Below the pieces are notes generated by a model, which worked only from the letters and a program-made list of their open reading frames with translations, did not search any database and was not told where the DNA came from. The position numbers were made by a program, and so were the translations under genes. Shown piece after piece: positions 27,529 to 36,236 of a stretch of 64,000 nucleotides of DNA. The stretch lies in contig NZ_JAAORN010000002.1 of the NCBI RefSeq assembly GCF_017695975.1, forward strand, positions 62,001 to 126,000, read 5' to 3'. Every line of letters begins with the position of its first letter. Positions within the stretch are counted from its first letter, which is position 1. The stretch comes from Prochlorococcus marinus CUG1417 (lineage in GTDB: Bacteria; Cyanobacteriota; Cyanobacteriia; PCC-6307; Cyanobiaceae).

Positions 27529-27861
27529 TTAACCAAAGGTTCTTCCATTCCAAGCCCACATTGAAGCAGGCACATCCTCGAAAGAAATATAAATCCTATC
27601 TATTGGAATTCCCATTTTCTCGCACACAAAATTAGATATTGGCTTAGACATTTCTGAAGGATTTAAGGAGCCTATTGACTTAATCTCTAAAAAGCAACAA
27701 GGGCTTTCATCATCAAAATACATTTCGAAATTATCACTTAATTTAGCCATAACAAATCTTTTTGATTTATTTGTTAAAGACGAAACTAATAATGAGATTT
27801 CTTCAAGAAATTTATTCTTATTCTCTATTTTTACTGAAGTAGTAACGTTAATATAAGGCAT
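27529..27861 (-). CDS. MIF/tautomerase-superfamily protein
   Basis: A 110-residue protein resembling macrophage migration inhibitory factor/phenylpyruvate tautomerase. The initial proline after methionine (MPYINVTTSV) is the expected catalytic Pro1, and IDRIYISFEDVPASMWAWNGRTFG is close to the conserved C-terminus. The region DDESPCCFLEIKSIG matches the central strand. Cyanobacteria carry such proteins, but the natural substrate is unknown. It lies 2 bases after a small reading frame on the same strand. Confidence 0.88.
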   Translation of the reverse strand: MPYINVTTSVKIENKNKFLEEISLLVSSLTNKSKRFVMAKLSDNFEMYFDDESPCCFLEIKSIGSLNPSEMSKPISNFVCEKMGIPIDRIYISFEDVPASMWAWNGRTFG

Positions 27862-27863
27862 AT

Positions 27864-28034
27864 TTATGCAGCTAAGTTATCTTTTTGAAAACCATTTTTT
27901 AGATTAATAGTTTGATTTTTCAAAACTTTTTTTGATGAAAGATATGTCATATCGTATTGACTTATTCCATTTTTATAAGGATTGAAAAGGGCATTTTTTG
28001 ATCTACTTTTTTTGCTCCTTTTGAATTCAATCAT
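27864..28034 (-). CDS. Candidate 56-residue basic small protein
   Basis: A short reading frame beginning MIEFKRSKKSRSKNALF and ending QKDNLAA, with a lysine/arginine-rich N-terminus. It ends only 2 bases before the tautomerase gene start, which suggests coupling, but no good ribosome site is seen and no family is known. It could be a real small gene or a chance frame. Confidence 0.45.
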   Translation of the reverse strand: MIEFKRSKKSRSKNALFNPYKNGISQYDMTYLSSKKVLKNQTINLKNGFQKDNLAA

Positions 28035-28187
28035 TTTTAACAAAATTATTATTTATTAATTTAACTTTTTTTAAATATATGTCTAGCTTTTTTAAAAATC
28101 TTTCATTAATAAAATCTAATATATATTTCTTAATCACAATATGAATATCTATTTACTAAATTTAAAATACATCACATTTTAATCGTT

Positions 28188-28826
28188 TTGGAAGTTTTAA
28201 ATAATTATCAAAGAAAAAAACTTGACGAGAGTAATGATGAAGAATTTTATTCTGACCCAAAATTTGTTTACCATTTAGACTCAAACTTCAGGCAATATCT
28301 ATCAAATCTTTATAAAAAAGAAATTTCAAATTATTCAACAGTTTTAGATTTAATGTCCAGTTGGGATAGTTATTTACCTGAAGAGAAAAAGTATAAAAAG
28401 GTTATTGGACATGGATTAAACAAACAAGAACTTGAGAAAAATAAAATTTTTGATACTTATTGGATACAAAATTTCAATTTAAATCAAGTAATCCCTTTAG
28501 GCGATGAAAGTGTTGATTATTGTTTAATGGTCGCAGCTTGGCAATATTTACAATATCCAGAAAATTTAACTAGAGAAATTGCAAGAATTTTGAGTCGTCA
28601 TGGCAAGATAATTATTGCTTTTTCAAACAGAGCATTTTGGCATAAGGCTCCAATCATATGGACTACCTCTACTGAGGAAGAAAGAGTCAAATATGTAAGA
28701 AAAGTATTAATCTCAAATGGATTTCATGAGCCAGAAATTATTAAAAAGTTTAATGAACCAAGACTTAAAATCTTGAATTTTTTAAATAAAGATCCATTTT
28801 ATTGTTTAATCGCAAATAAAGAGTAA
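28188..28826 (+). CDS. SAM-dependent methyltransferase-like protein
   Basis: A 212-residue class I methyltransferase-fold protein. VLDLMSSWDSYLPEE at about residue 48 corresponds to the SAM-binding first strand, though its glycine motif is changed to a serine/tryptophan one. Later strands are DYCLMVAAWQYLQYPENLTREIARIL (in part) and GKIIIAFSNRAFWHKAP, as in related cyanobacterial proteins. The start is TTG, with no ATG or GTG nearby. Substrate unknown. Confidence 0.8.
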   Translation: MEVLNNYQRKKLDESNDEEFYSDPKFVYHLDSNFRQYLSNLYKKEISNYSTVLDLMSSWDSYLPEEKKYKKVIGHGLNKQELEKNKIFDTYWIQNFNLNQVIPLGDESVDYCLMVAAWQYLQYPENLTREIARILSRHGKIIIAFSNRAFWHKAPIIWTTSTEEERVKYVRKVLISNGFHEPEIIKKFNEPRLKILNFLNKDPFYCLIANKE

Positions 28827-28935
28827 ATAATTTATTTTTTCAAGCTGGATACTAAATCTTTTAAAAAATAACCAACTATGATTCATAGCCATACTTTTAT
28901 ATTTTTACTAATATTGGGTAGTTAAAATTATTCAT

Positions 28936-29181
28936 ATGGGTTCTAAAAGAGAAAAATATCCTGAAAAATGTCCTTGGGATCTTGGACCTAATCAACATTT
29001 AGCCAAAGAAGAGAACTGGACTTTAAGATTAGGAGAAGCAAATGTATGTTTTAGCAAAAATAAATTAGATAATAATTATTTTCATGTAATTAGCAATGAA
29101 AATGAAGAACAAATTTTAGCTTTTAGAGCAAGACTTCTATATCAAAAACTACTAGATAAAGGTTTTAGGTTGGTTGAATAA
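28936..29181 (+). CDS. Small conserved hypothetical protein
   Basis: An 81-residue soluble protein with a KCPWDLGPNQHLAKEENW segment near the N-terminus and a mixed beta/alpha remainder. No domain is recognised. It sits alone between the methyltransferase-like gene and the convergent DUF3386-like gene, 4 bases from the latter. The sequence has the look of a picocyanobacterial core gene, but that is not tested. Confidence 0.72.
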   Translation: MGSKREKYPEKCPWDLGPNQHLAKEENWTLRLGEANVCFSKNKLDNNYFHVISNENEEQILAFRARLLYQKLLDKGFRLVE

Positions 29182-29185
29182 GAAC

Positions 29186-29839
29186 CTAGTTTAATAAACA
29201 CAAATCCTCGAAAACAAACTTTTGCATTTCTTCTTCTTGATTTTGGTTTAGGTATTTTATTGTTCTGGAATTTAAGAGCCAATAATTCTTTTCCCCTATA
29301 TTTATAAATTCATCCTCATATTCTAATTTTTGTGATTTCGCCTTAAGTGTATCTGGATCAATTGATTGACTACTATATTTTTTACTGAGGGCTCCAATCC
29401 CGGTATGTAAAAATTCTTCAACAAAAATCTCAATTATTGTTCCATGAATTTTTCTATACACCATATTAATACAGTCATTTTTAACTCTATATTTATCACC
29501 TTGATTCTTACCTGAAACACTCATTTCAATTCCACTTTCAGAATTTTTGACTAAATTAAAATTATTATCTGAGTGAATAGATTTAAATTCCCTCTTTACT
29601 CTATGTATAGATACCTCAAATAACTGAGAGGAAATACTTTTAACAATTTTCTCATCTTCAATTTTTTGAATATTTGGTTTAAAGTCTTTACCTAATAAAA
29701 ATTCGCCTTCATAGATATTTTTATTAACAAAAAAAATACATTTACCTTCGTAACCTTTAAATTCGTTATTCCACGTGTATCTATTTTCATAAGCCTTTCG
29801 AAAAATCTCTTTACAATTAATTTCTCTTGGATTCACCAT
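29186..29839 (-). CDS. DUF3386-like conserved protein
   Basis: A 217-residue soluble protein that I take to be DUF3386, a family found in cyanobacteria and plastids. Recognisable segments are FRKAYENRYTWNNEFKGYEG near the N-terminus (shown in part) and VNKNIYEGEFLLG. The middle is predicted mostly beta strand. No signal peptide is seen. It lies downstream of pcb but after its terminator, so it probably has its own promoter. Function unknown. Confidence 0.8.
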   Translation of the reverse strand: MVNPREINCKEIFRKAYENRYTWNNEFKGYEGKCIFFVNKNIYEGEFLLGKDFKPNIQKIEDEKIVKSISSQLFEVSIHRVKREFKSIHSDNNFNLVKNSESGIEMSVSGKNQGDKYRVKNDCINMVYRKIHGTIIEIFVEEFLHTGIGALSKKYSSQSIDPDTLKAKSQKLEYEDEFINIGEKNYWLLNSRTIKYLNQNQEEEMQKFVFEDLCLLN

Positions 29840-29869
29840 TAATTTATTTGATTCGTAAAATTATTCTAC

Positions 29870-29905
29870 AAAAAAAAACCTCCCTAATAGAGGAGAGGTT
29901 TTTTA
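29870..29905 (-). terminator. Terminator of pcb
   Basis: On the minus strand AAAACCTC pairs with GAGGTTTT around an inner CCT/AGG pair, followed by a long T run. It lies 11 bases beyond the pcb stop and probably ends its transcript. Confidence 0.85.
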
Positions 29906-29915
29906 TTAGATTGAA

Positions 29916-30974
29916 CTAGTTTTGAGTAATTTTTGTATTTTCAATATTGTCAAATGCTTGACCAATTTTCTTGAAGTCAAATCCCATTGCTCTTAATGCA
30001 TGCCAAAGATGACCTTGTAAGAAAAAGAATCCCAAATAAAAATGAGTATTAGCAAGCCAAGCTCTTGAACTGTATGCTCCTGAACCTAAATCAACCGTAT
30101 CAGTAAAATAAGGAGCAAATTCAAATTGAAGCTTTAAAGGTTCTCCATATAGATCAACTGGATAAATGGTTGTATTTGAAGCACACCAAAAAGCAGCAAC
30201 AAAAGCCATATAAGCTACACCAACTACTGAGTAGGACAAAATAGCTTCAGCGCCAAGTAATCCTTTTCCTTTAAATTCTGTATATTCTCCAAATTGTTTT
30301 GTACAAATATGGAAAACTCCTCCAATTATTTCAAGGAAAGCTAAGAAAGCGTGTCCTCCCATAACATCTTCAAGACTATCTATTTTTAAAAAATCAAATT
30401 GATGATTCCAAATAGCTGCAATATCTAAGTTGTAAACAACTTGTCTTGTAGATCCAATCGCAGGATCGTAAATTCCATGGATACGGGCCCATTCGACGAA
30501 CATTATTGCTCCAAGGCCAAGAAATATCAAATGATGACCAAGAATAAAAGTTAATTTATCTGGATCATCCCACTCAAAATCAAATTTTTGTGGCTTACTA
30601 TCCACTGGATAGTCCCCGAGATCGCCTGCAAATTTATTGGAATGTAATAATCCTCCAGCACCTAACACTGCTGAGAAAATTAGATGTAATGTACAAATTA
30701 CAACAATTCCATATGGTTCAGTAATAACACCATTTTCAATACCGCCAATTCCAATACCCGCGAGGTGAGGCAAAACAATTGCTTTCTGTGCACCCATTGG
30801 AATACTGGCGTCATATCGAGCCAATTCAAATAATCCAAAAGCTCCTGCCCAGAACATCATTAATCCTGCGTGGGCAGCATGAGCTGCTATGAATTTACCT
30901 GAACGGCCTACAACACCAGAATTCCCTGCGTACCAGTCATAGGTGACATCAGATTTTCCGTAAGTTTGTAACAC
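29916..30974 (-). CDS. pcb: IsiA-like chlorophyll-binding light-harvesting protein (Pcb family)
   Basis: A 352-residue, six-helix chlorophyll antenna related to CP43 but without its large lumenal loop, as in Pcb and IsiA. Similarity to psbC in this window is direct: WYAGNSGVVGRSGKFIAAH aligns with [19 protein letters not shown]. The C-terminal FLQGHLWHALRAMGFDF is the Pcb/IsiA ending. The N-terminal half resembles IsiA and iron-induced Pcb more than the major constitutive PcbA I remember. Its neighbour isiB, 143 bases upstream on the same strand, supports an iron-stress role, as inference. Confidence 0.94.
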   Translation of the reverse strand: MLQTYGKSDVTYDWYAGNSGVVGRSGKFIAAHAAHAGLMMFWAGAFGLFELARYDASIPMGAQKAIVLPHLAGIGIGGIENGVITEPYGIVVICTLHLIFSAVLGAGGLLHSNKFAGDLGDYPVDSKPQKFDFEWDDPDKLTFILGHHLIFLGLGAIMFVEWARIHGIYDPAIGSTRQVVYNLDIAAIWNHQFDFLKIDSLEDVMGGHAFLAFLEIIGGVFHICTKQFGEYTEFKGKGLLGAEAILSYSVVGVAYMAFVAAFWCASNTTIYPVDLYGEPLKLQFEFAPYFTDTVDLGSGAYSSRAWLANTHFYLGFFFLQGHLWHALRAMGFDFKKIGQAFDNIENTKITQN

Positions 30975-31117
30975 TTGATTTAAGTAAACAGCAAATTGAG
31001 CTTATTGCTAATCAGTATGTTTTTTTACATGTTCTTTACAGATTTAATTACTTATGTAAAAAAAACATATTTTGAGAGAACAAATGTTACAAATTAGAAA
31101 GTAATATCTTTGAAATC

Positions 31118-31642
31118 TTAAGCCAACGAGGGGATTTCAGCTTTTAATTGCATGGCCCAAGACTCAAGACGTTTATCGGTTAAATCAGATTCACTATCCT
31201 CATCAAGAGGTAATCCACAAAAGCTCTCTCCTATAACACTTTTAGACTCATCAAATGTATAAGAAGATTTATCTACGTAACCGACCATTTCGGCTCCTGC
31301 TTTAGTGAAGTAGCTATGAAGTTCTTCCATTGCATCACAATAGTTTTCTGTATAGGTAGAAGAATCTCCTAACCCAAAAATTGCAACTTTTTTCCCTGAT
31401 AAACTTAGTTCACCAATATCCTCTAAGATTGAATCCCATGCAGTCCCAGATCTTTCTTCATCGGCACCAGTATTCCAAGTAGGAATCCCGCAGATAATTC
31501 CATCAAGACCTTCAAATTCTGAAAGATCATCAACATCAGATACATCTTTAGGTGCTTCTGCTGAAGAGATAAAGTTGTGAAGACGATCAGCTACATCTTC
31601 AGTTTTTCCAGTTGTTGTTGCGTAATAAATTCCTACAGTCAT
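31118..31642 (-). CDS. isiB: Flavodoxin
   Basis: A 174-residue FMN electron carrier that replaces ferredoxin in photosynthesis under iron limitation. The phosphate loop is YYATTTGKTEDVADRL, the aromatic loops flanking FMN contain IPTWNTGADEERSGTAWD and GLGDSSTYTENYCDAM. The long-chain loop between these regions is present, so this is a long-chain flavodoxin. Highly acidic, as expected for a photosystem I acceptor. It stands upstream of pcb on the same strand and diverges from a peroxiredoxin-like gene. Confidence 0.97.
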   Translation of the reverse strand: MTVGIYYATTTGKTEDVADRLHNFISSAEAPKDVSDVDDLSEFEGLDGIICGIPTWNTGADEERSGTAWDSILEDIGELSLSGKKVAIFGLGDSSTYTENYCDAMEELHSYFTKAGAEMVGYVDKSSYTFDESKSVIGESFCGLPLDEDSESDLTDKRLESWAMQLKAEIPSLA

Positions 31643-31784
31643 AACTTCAAAATGTTTACATTAAGATAATAAAATCTAAAAACGTTAAATTAATTTCTTT
31701 AAAAACTTTTTCAAGTAAAATTTTATACTAATCAACGTAAGAAAAATTTTTTTGAGAATAACTCTATAAAACATTTAAAACATC

Positions 31785-32519
31785 GTGACTGACAATTTGC
31801 AAAATAATATCAAAAATCTCGTTGAAGAATTTAATTTTAATGGGCAGAAAGATTTTAAATTAATTGTTTTATTTGGTTTATTAGGAGATTTTGATAGCTT
31901 TGAATATGCCATTAATTTGAAAAGTTTTACCGATAATCATCAAGATAAAAATTTAGATATTTTTGCGATTGCTATTGGAAACAAAAATGGAAAAGAAAAA
32001 TTCTGTAATTTTACTGGCTTTAGTGCAGAAAATTTAATAGTCGTCTCTGATAATCAAATTCACAATAACCTTAAAGTCTCAAGAGGATTAGATATAGGCT
32101 TAGGAGGTTGGGTCAATATGCTTTTAATGTTATCTGGAATAAATTCTTTTAAAACAATCAAAGAAGTTATTAGAGGTTATGTAGGTGACCGTAAAGCAAA
32201 TCAAATCTATTCAGAATTTGACAAAATTGAAGTTTTAAGATTTTTGAAAATCTCAGGTAATTCTTTTAGTAAGGTTTTCGGGTATGGTTATTTGAGACCA
32301 TTTGAATTAGCAACATTTAGATTAAATAATATGAATGAAATAATCCAAAATTGGAGCGATTATATTCTTAATGAAGAATACCTTCCACAAAGGGGGGCTT
32401 CTTTTTTGCTGAACAATCAAAATCAAGTTATTTACAAATTCTTTTCAACTGATGTGCTTGGATATTCATCAAACATGAGAGATCCCTTAGGATTTTTATC
32501 TGATTTAATTAAAAAATAG
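31785..32519 (+). CDS. AhpC/TSA-like thioredoxin-fold protein (PRXL2-like)
   Basis: A 244-residue protein that seems to belong to the AhpC/TSA-related thioredoxin-fold group. The N-terminal LIVLFGLLGDFDSFEYAINL resembles the first strand and helix, but the usual peroxidatic cysteine in TCP is missing there. A cysteine occurs at EKFCNFTGF. RGASFLLNNQNQVIYKFFS near the C-terminus (shown in part) is typical of the redox fold end. The start is GTG. Divergent from isiB. Activity is uncertain. Confidence 0.7.
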   Translation: MTDNLQNNIKNLVEEFNFNGQKDFKLIVLFGLLGDFDSFEYAINLKSFTDNHQDKNLDIFAIAIGNKNGKEKFCNFTGFSAENLIVVSDNQIHNNLKVSRGLDIGLGGWVNMLLMLSGINSFKTIKEVIRGYVGDRKANQIYSEFDKIEVLRFLKISGNSFSKVFGYGYLRPFELATFRLNNMNEIIQNWSDYILNEEYLPQRGASFLLNNQNQVIYKFFSTDVLGYSSNMRDPLGFLSDLIKK

Positions 32520-32535
32520 TTCTTGAAATTTTTTT

Positions 32536-32793
32536 ATGAATGAAGATATATTTGGATATTTTGCAGCGATTTTAACAACCGCGGCATTTCTACCTCAATT
32601 GATAAAAACTTTAAAAACAAAAAAGGCCGATGATGTATCTTTGACAACATTAATAATGTTTATTATCGGAGTTTTATCTTGGATAATTTACGGTTACGAA
32701 ATTTCGTCTATACCAATATTAATTGCAAATGTAATTACCCTACTATTAAATCTATTGATATTAATCTCAAAAATATATTTTCAAAAAACTTAA
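32536..32793 (+). CDS. SemiSWEET-type sugar transporter
   Basis: An 85-residue membrane protein with three hydrophobic helices, the size and topology of bacterial SemiSWEETs, which form dimers that carry sugars across the membrane. The signature is AAFLPQLIKTLKTKKADDVS, with the PQ motif, and the second and third helices follow (TLIMFIIGVLSWIIYGYE). It starts 16 bases after the peroxiredoxin-like gene, so may be cotranscribed. Substrate unknown. Confidence 0.92.
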   Translation: MNEDIFGYFAAILTTAAFLPQLIKTLKTKKADDVSLTTLIMFIIGVLSWIIYGYEISSIPILIANVITLLLNLLILISKIYFQKT

Positions 32794-32877
32794 ATAAGTA
32801 AAATATTACTCTAAAAGTTATAAATTTAAGATTTTTTGCTTAAATATTGATTAAGATAAAACAAAAAATTACTGATC

Positions 32878-33102
32878 TTGAAAACTTCAAAATGCTGGGT
32901 CTGGTTTAAAGGTAGTTTGAACAATAGTGGGTTTTGGAAAGAGGGCTTTACTTGTACTTTTGATGAGAAGCCTGGTGTTTTAATAGAAAGTCCTGCTTAC
33001 GTCACATGTAGAGTCCCAACTTGGAGAGTTTTGACTAAAGAACCAGAAGACTTATACAAATCCCCTTTAATTCCTGATAAAGCAATATGGAAAATTATTT
33101 AA
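32878..33102 (+). CDS. Small conserved hypothetical protein
   Basis: A 74-residue soluble protein starting at TTG (KTSKCWVWFKGSLNNSGFW). It is beta-rich, contains tryptophans and cysteines and ends DKAIWKII. No family is recognised. It lies between the SemiSWEET and AEC genes on the plus strand. Function unknown. Confidence 0.65.
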   Translation: MKTSKCWVWFKGSLNNSGFWKEGFTCTFDEKPGVLIESPAYVTCRVPTWRVLTKEPEDLYKSPLIPDKAIWKII

Positions 33103-33303
33103 TTTATCCATTTATAAAAACTTTTTGACTGTGCTACGGCGAGTTAATATTGCTTTATTAAATATTTAATTAATACCATCTACTCTCTTTTTATAAACAT
33201 TATACCTTTTTTAATTTTTGGTTTTCTTATTGGGAAAAAGAATCCAAAGATATCTAGCTATATTGCAAGACCTCTAATAAGATTTGGAATCCCTTTAAGT
33301 GTA

Positions 33304-34089
33304 ATGGGTGTTTTATTAAAGGAGGGTATAGATATAAACCTTATTAAAAGTGCATTTTTAGCATTCTCATTAATTGGATTTTTAATAGTTTTAATAAATA
33401 TATTCCCAATATTTAAAAATAGGCTTTCAAGTCATACTTTGCAGATGGCAGGCTTAATAGGTAATACTTCATTCCTAGGAATACCAATTGCAATAGCTCT
33501 TCTACCCTCTACCACTATTAATTTTACTATCGGATTTGACTTAGGAACAACACTATTTGCTTGGATATTTGGACCTTTTTTTCTTCAAAGCAAATCTAAA
33601 AACAAGAACATCCCAAAGATCGAAGGCTTACTAAACGCATTGATAAATAGTCCTGCATCAAGGGGGATCATTGGAGTACTTTTAGTATATCTTTTTAATC
33701 TAAATGAGGTATTAGGTAATTACCTTTGGATACCTGCAAGAATAGTCATAGCTTTAGCAATAATAATTGTCGGGACAAGGCTTGGAATAATAACAAATCA
33801 AAAGGGTAGATTTTTTGATCTTAATGAAGAAATTAAATTCTCAATTTTATTAAAATTATTTATTCTTCCTTTAATTGTTTTTTTTATAAGCAAATTTTTA
33901 AATTTTGATTTCTACCAATCATCAGCACTAATACTTCAGGCAGGAACTCCAACAGCGATTTCTACCATTTTAATGGCAGAGGCTTATGACGTGAAACAAA
34001 AAATCGCTTCAAAAATTCTTTTTACTACAACCCTAATTTCAATACTTACAATTCCTCTTTTAAAAATTCTTATGAATGTGTTTAAATAA
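33304..34089 (+). CDS. AEC-family (auxin efflux carrier-like) transporter, 5' end uncertain
   Basis: A membrane transporter of the AEC family. From the ATG listed the protein has 261 residues and about seven to eight helices, with GNTSFLGIPIAIALL, the typical central motif, and the C-terminal QAGTPTAISTILMAEAYD. The frame is open upstream to the stop at 33145. It encodes INIIPFLIFGFLIGKKNPK and RPLIRFGIPLSVM, the expected first helix and linker of AEC proteins. The listed ATG therefore truncates the first helix, but no ATG, GTG or TTG exists in those 52 codons. The real start may be ATT at 33157 or ATC at 33178. Confidence 0.85.
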   Translation: MGVLLKEGIDINLIKSAFLAFSLIGFLIVLINIFPIFKNRLSSHTLQMAGLIGNTSFLGIPIAIALLPSTTINFTIGFDLGTTLFAWIFGPFFLQSKSKNKNIPKIEGLLNALINSPASRGIIGVLLVYLFNLNEVLGNYLWIPARIVIALAIIIVGTRLGIITNQKGRFFDLNEEIKFSILLKLFILPLIVFFISKFLNFDFYQSSALILQAGTPTAISTILMAEAYDVKQKIASKILFTTTLISILTIPLLKILMNVFK

Positions 34090-34169
34090 ATCTTCTACCA
34101 AAAAGCATGATTGATGAATATTGTAAAGATAATATCCTGATAACTACATAATGTCTTAAGATTTAGATT

Positions 34170-34421
34170 ATGAAGTCAGCGAACCCTGAAAATGAATACA
34201 TCCCTTTAGATCTCAGGATTTCCGTGAGAAGAGATACTCTAAGGCTAATCTCAGAGATGGCTCAAGATATGGGAATAAGCATTAATGAAGTTTTTAGTTT
34301 TTTAGCCGAAGATTCCGTAATCGATCTTGAATTACTTGAAGATTTGAATGAAATTGAAATCCCAAATGAGTGCAGTATTGATGATCTTAAAAAAGCTCTT
34401 CTTAAAAGGAAGCTTTGTTAA
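34170..34421 (+). CDS. Small protein with ribbon-helix-helix-like N-terminus
   Basis: An 83-residue acidic protein. The order DLRISV (strand), RRDTLRLISEMAQDMG (helix), SINEVFSFLAEDSV (helix) resembles a ribbon-helix-helix DNA-binding unit like CopG. The C-terminal part is acidic. This is a pattern match by eye. It ends sharing the TTAA stop with the convergent glycosyltransferase gene. Function unknown. Confidence 0.7.
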   Translation: MKSANPENEYIPLDLRISVRRDTLRLISEMAQDMGISINEVFSFLAEDSVIDLELLEDLNEIEIPNECSIDDLKKALLKRKLC

Positions 34422-36223
34422 AATTTCTCAACTTTTCTATTTTTCCAGTTAGCTTTATAACCACTATTAATTAAAAATTCCGAATATTTGTTCAAATCAC
34501 TTTTCTGAATTCGCCATAAATTATAAATCCCATATTCACCCAATTTTTGATGATTAATATTTGACCAGTGTTGTTCGTGAGCAGAGTATTCGTCTATCAC
34601 TAACAATAAAGATTTGTATTCATAATCAGGTTGGTCCTCATAATTTTCTCTTCTATCATTATTTAGCCTATCTGAAAGATTAATTAATCCCTCTTTTGTA
34701 TTTGGTTCATAAAAAACTATTTGCCCTGAATAATAATGTAAGGATGGTTTTCTTATCCCTATCATCGCTAAAGTTTCATTTCCCTCCCTAATATCTGAAA
34801 TCAATCTTGAGATATTCCTCAAAGGTAATTGCCTAGAAGTATCTGCTAATTTTCTTATTGGTGGCATCAAGAGAGACTGGCCTATTAAAAGTGAAATTTG
34901 AAGATAAAGAAATATATTGTTGGATTTAAAAGAAAATAAAATTATTGCAAGTAGTGTAAATGAAGAGAAGAACAATTTTGCTTTAAAAATTATCCCAGAA
35001 CTTATTAATTCAGATCCAAGATTAGGCATCTCAGGATCATTTATTGAACTTAACCAAATATTTGAGAAAAAGAATGCTGTTGAGAGACCAAACAAAATTA
35101 AAATATTAAAAATCCATAAATATGAATAACTTTTATTTGATTTTTTTAAGCTTATAAAGCTATTACTAATTAAGATTGATGCTGCTGGAATTGCTGGCAA
35201 CCAATAGCTTGGAAGTTTCGTAGCAGAAATACTAAAGAAAATTAAAACTGATAAAAACCAACATAAGGAATATGTATGAAGAGTTTCAGAGACATCGCAA
35301 ATATCTTTTGAACTTTTCAAGAAATCCTTAATGGTTTTAAATATCCCGTAATACAAAAAAGGGGTAAATGGTAATGAAGCAAATATCATTATGTATAGAA
35401 AAAACCAAAGTGGTTCTGCATGATTATTTACAACCGAAGTATATCTTTGAAAGTTATGATAACCAAAAAAATTGTCCCAAAAAGGCTTTCCCTCCTTTAT
35501 GAGCTCTAAGACGTACCATGGAAGACTTAACAATATCGTTATCAAAAAACCTTTCTTAGGATTTATCTTATGGAGCAAAGTTTTCCAATCATTCTGAATA
35601 ATTAAGAATGATGTAATAGTTAATGCTGCTAAAACGAATGCGACTGGTCCTTTAGATAAAATTGCAAATCCTAAAAAAACCCACGCTGAAATGCATTGAT
35701 CCTTATTTTCACTTACCATTCTTCTCCAGAACAACAGCAGGCTAATCCCTAAGGTACCAGTTAAAAGAGCATCACTCACAGCAGCTCTACTCCAGATAAT
35801 TATGAATGGAGACAAGGCAAATCCTAATGATGCAACTATGGGAGTAAAGAATTGCCTATCACCCCTCTGTGGCCAACAAAACAAAGTATCTCCAATCATC
35901 AACATTAACAATAATGAGCCCAAAGCTGAAGGAAGTCTTGCTGATATTGTCCCCAAATTATCCCAAATTTCGTTTTTCGGTAATGAGTAAAAAAAACCCA
36001 TTAGCCAATAAATTAGTGGAGGCTTATCAAAACGTAGAATTCCATTGACTTTTGGAGTTAACCAATCACCAGATTTACTCATTGCACGCCCAGCAGCCGC
36101 AAATAAAGGAGGAGTCTCATCCACCAGTCCAGTAATGCCTAAATCTAAGATAAATATAATGATTCCACAAATCAAAACTATCAGTAAGGTTATAAGCCTT
36201 TTTTTTGATTTAAGAAGAATCAT
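34418..36223 (-). CDS. ArnT-like membrane glycosyltransferase (GT83/GT39 type)
   Basis: A 601-residue integral membrane protein with about eleven to twelve helices and a C-terminal soluble domain, built like ArnT/dolichyl-phosphate mannosyltransferases. The first periplasmic loop has LVDETPPLFAAAGRAM followed by GDWLTPKVNGILRFDKPP, the catalytic acidic motif of the family. It probably transfers a sugar from a polyprenyl-phosphate carrier onto a lipid or glycan at the outer face of the membrane. It follows the GT4 gene by 13 bases and is probably cotranscribed with it. Confidence 0.9.
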   Translation of the reverse strand: MILLKSKKRLITLLIVLICGIIIFILDLGITGLVDETPPLFAAAGRAMSKSGDWLTPKVNGILRFDKPPLIYWLMGFFYSLPKNEIWDNLGTISARLPSALGSLLLMLMIGDTLFCWPQRGDRQFFTPIVASLGFALSPFIIIWSRAAVSDALLTGTLGISLLLFWRRMVSENKDQCISAWVFLGFAILSKGPVAFVLAALTITSFLIIQNDWKTLLHKINPKKGFLITILLSLPWYVLELIKEGKPFWDNFFGYHNFQRYTSVVNNHAEPLWFFLYIMIFASLPFTPFLYYGIFKTIKDFLKSSKDICDVSETLHTYSLCWFLSVLIFFSISATKLPSYWLPAIPAASILISNSFISLKKSNKSYSYLWIFNILILFGLSTAFFFSNIWLSSINDPEMPNLGSELISSGIIFKAKLFFSSFTLLAIILFSFKSNNIFLYLQISLLIGQSLLMPPIRKLADTSRQLPLRNISRLISDIREGNETLAMIGIRKPSLHYYSGQIVFYEPNTKEGLINLSDRLNNDRRENYEDQPDYEYKSLLLVIDEYSAHEQHWSNINHQKLGEYGIYNLWRIQKSDLNKYSEFLINSGYKANWKNRKVEKF

Positions 36224-36236
36224 TTAATATTATTTT

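Noticed and set aside
27503-27559. ATG start at 27559 for the DUF1824-like gene
   Set aside because: It would overlap the tautomerase gene by 31 bases and add a hydrophobic stretch. GTG at 27502 gives the expected protein.
33131-33169. GTG in another frame as a frameshifted start of the AEC gene
   Set aside because: That frame closes at a TAA after 12 codons and encodes no transporter-like sequence, so a simple frameshift does not explain the missing start.
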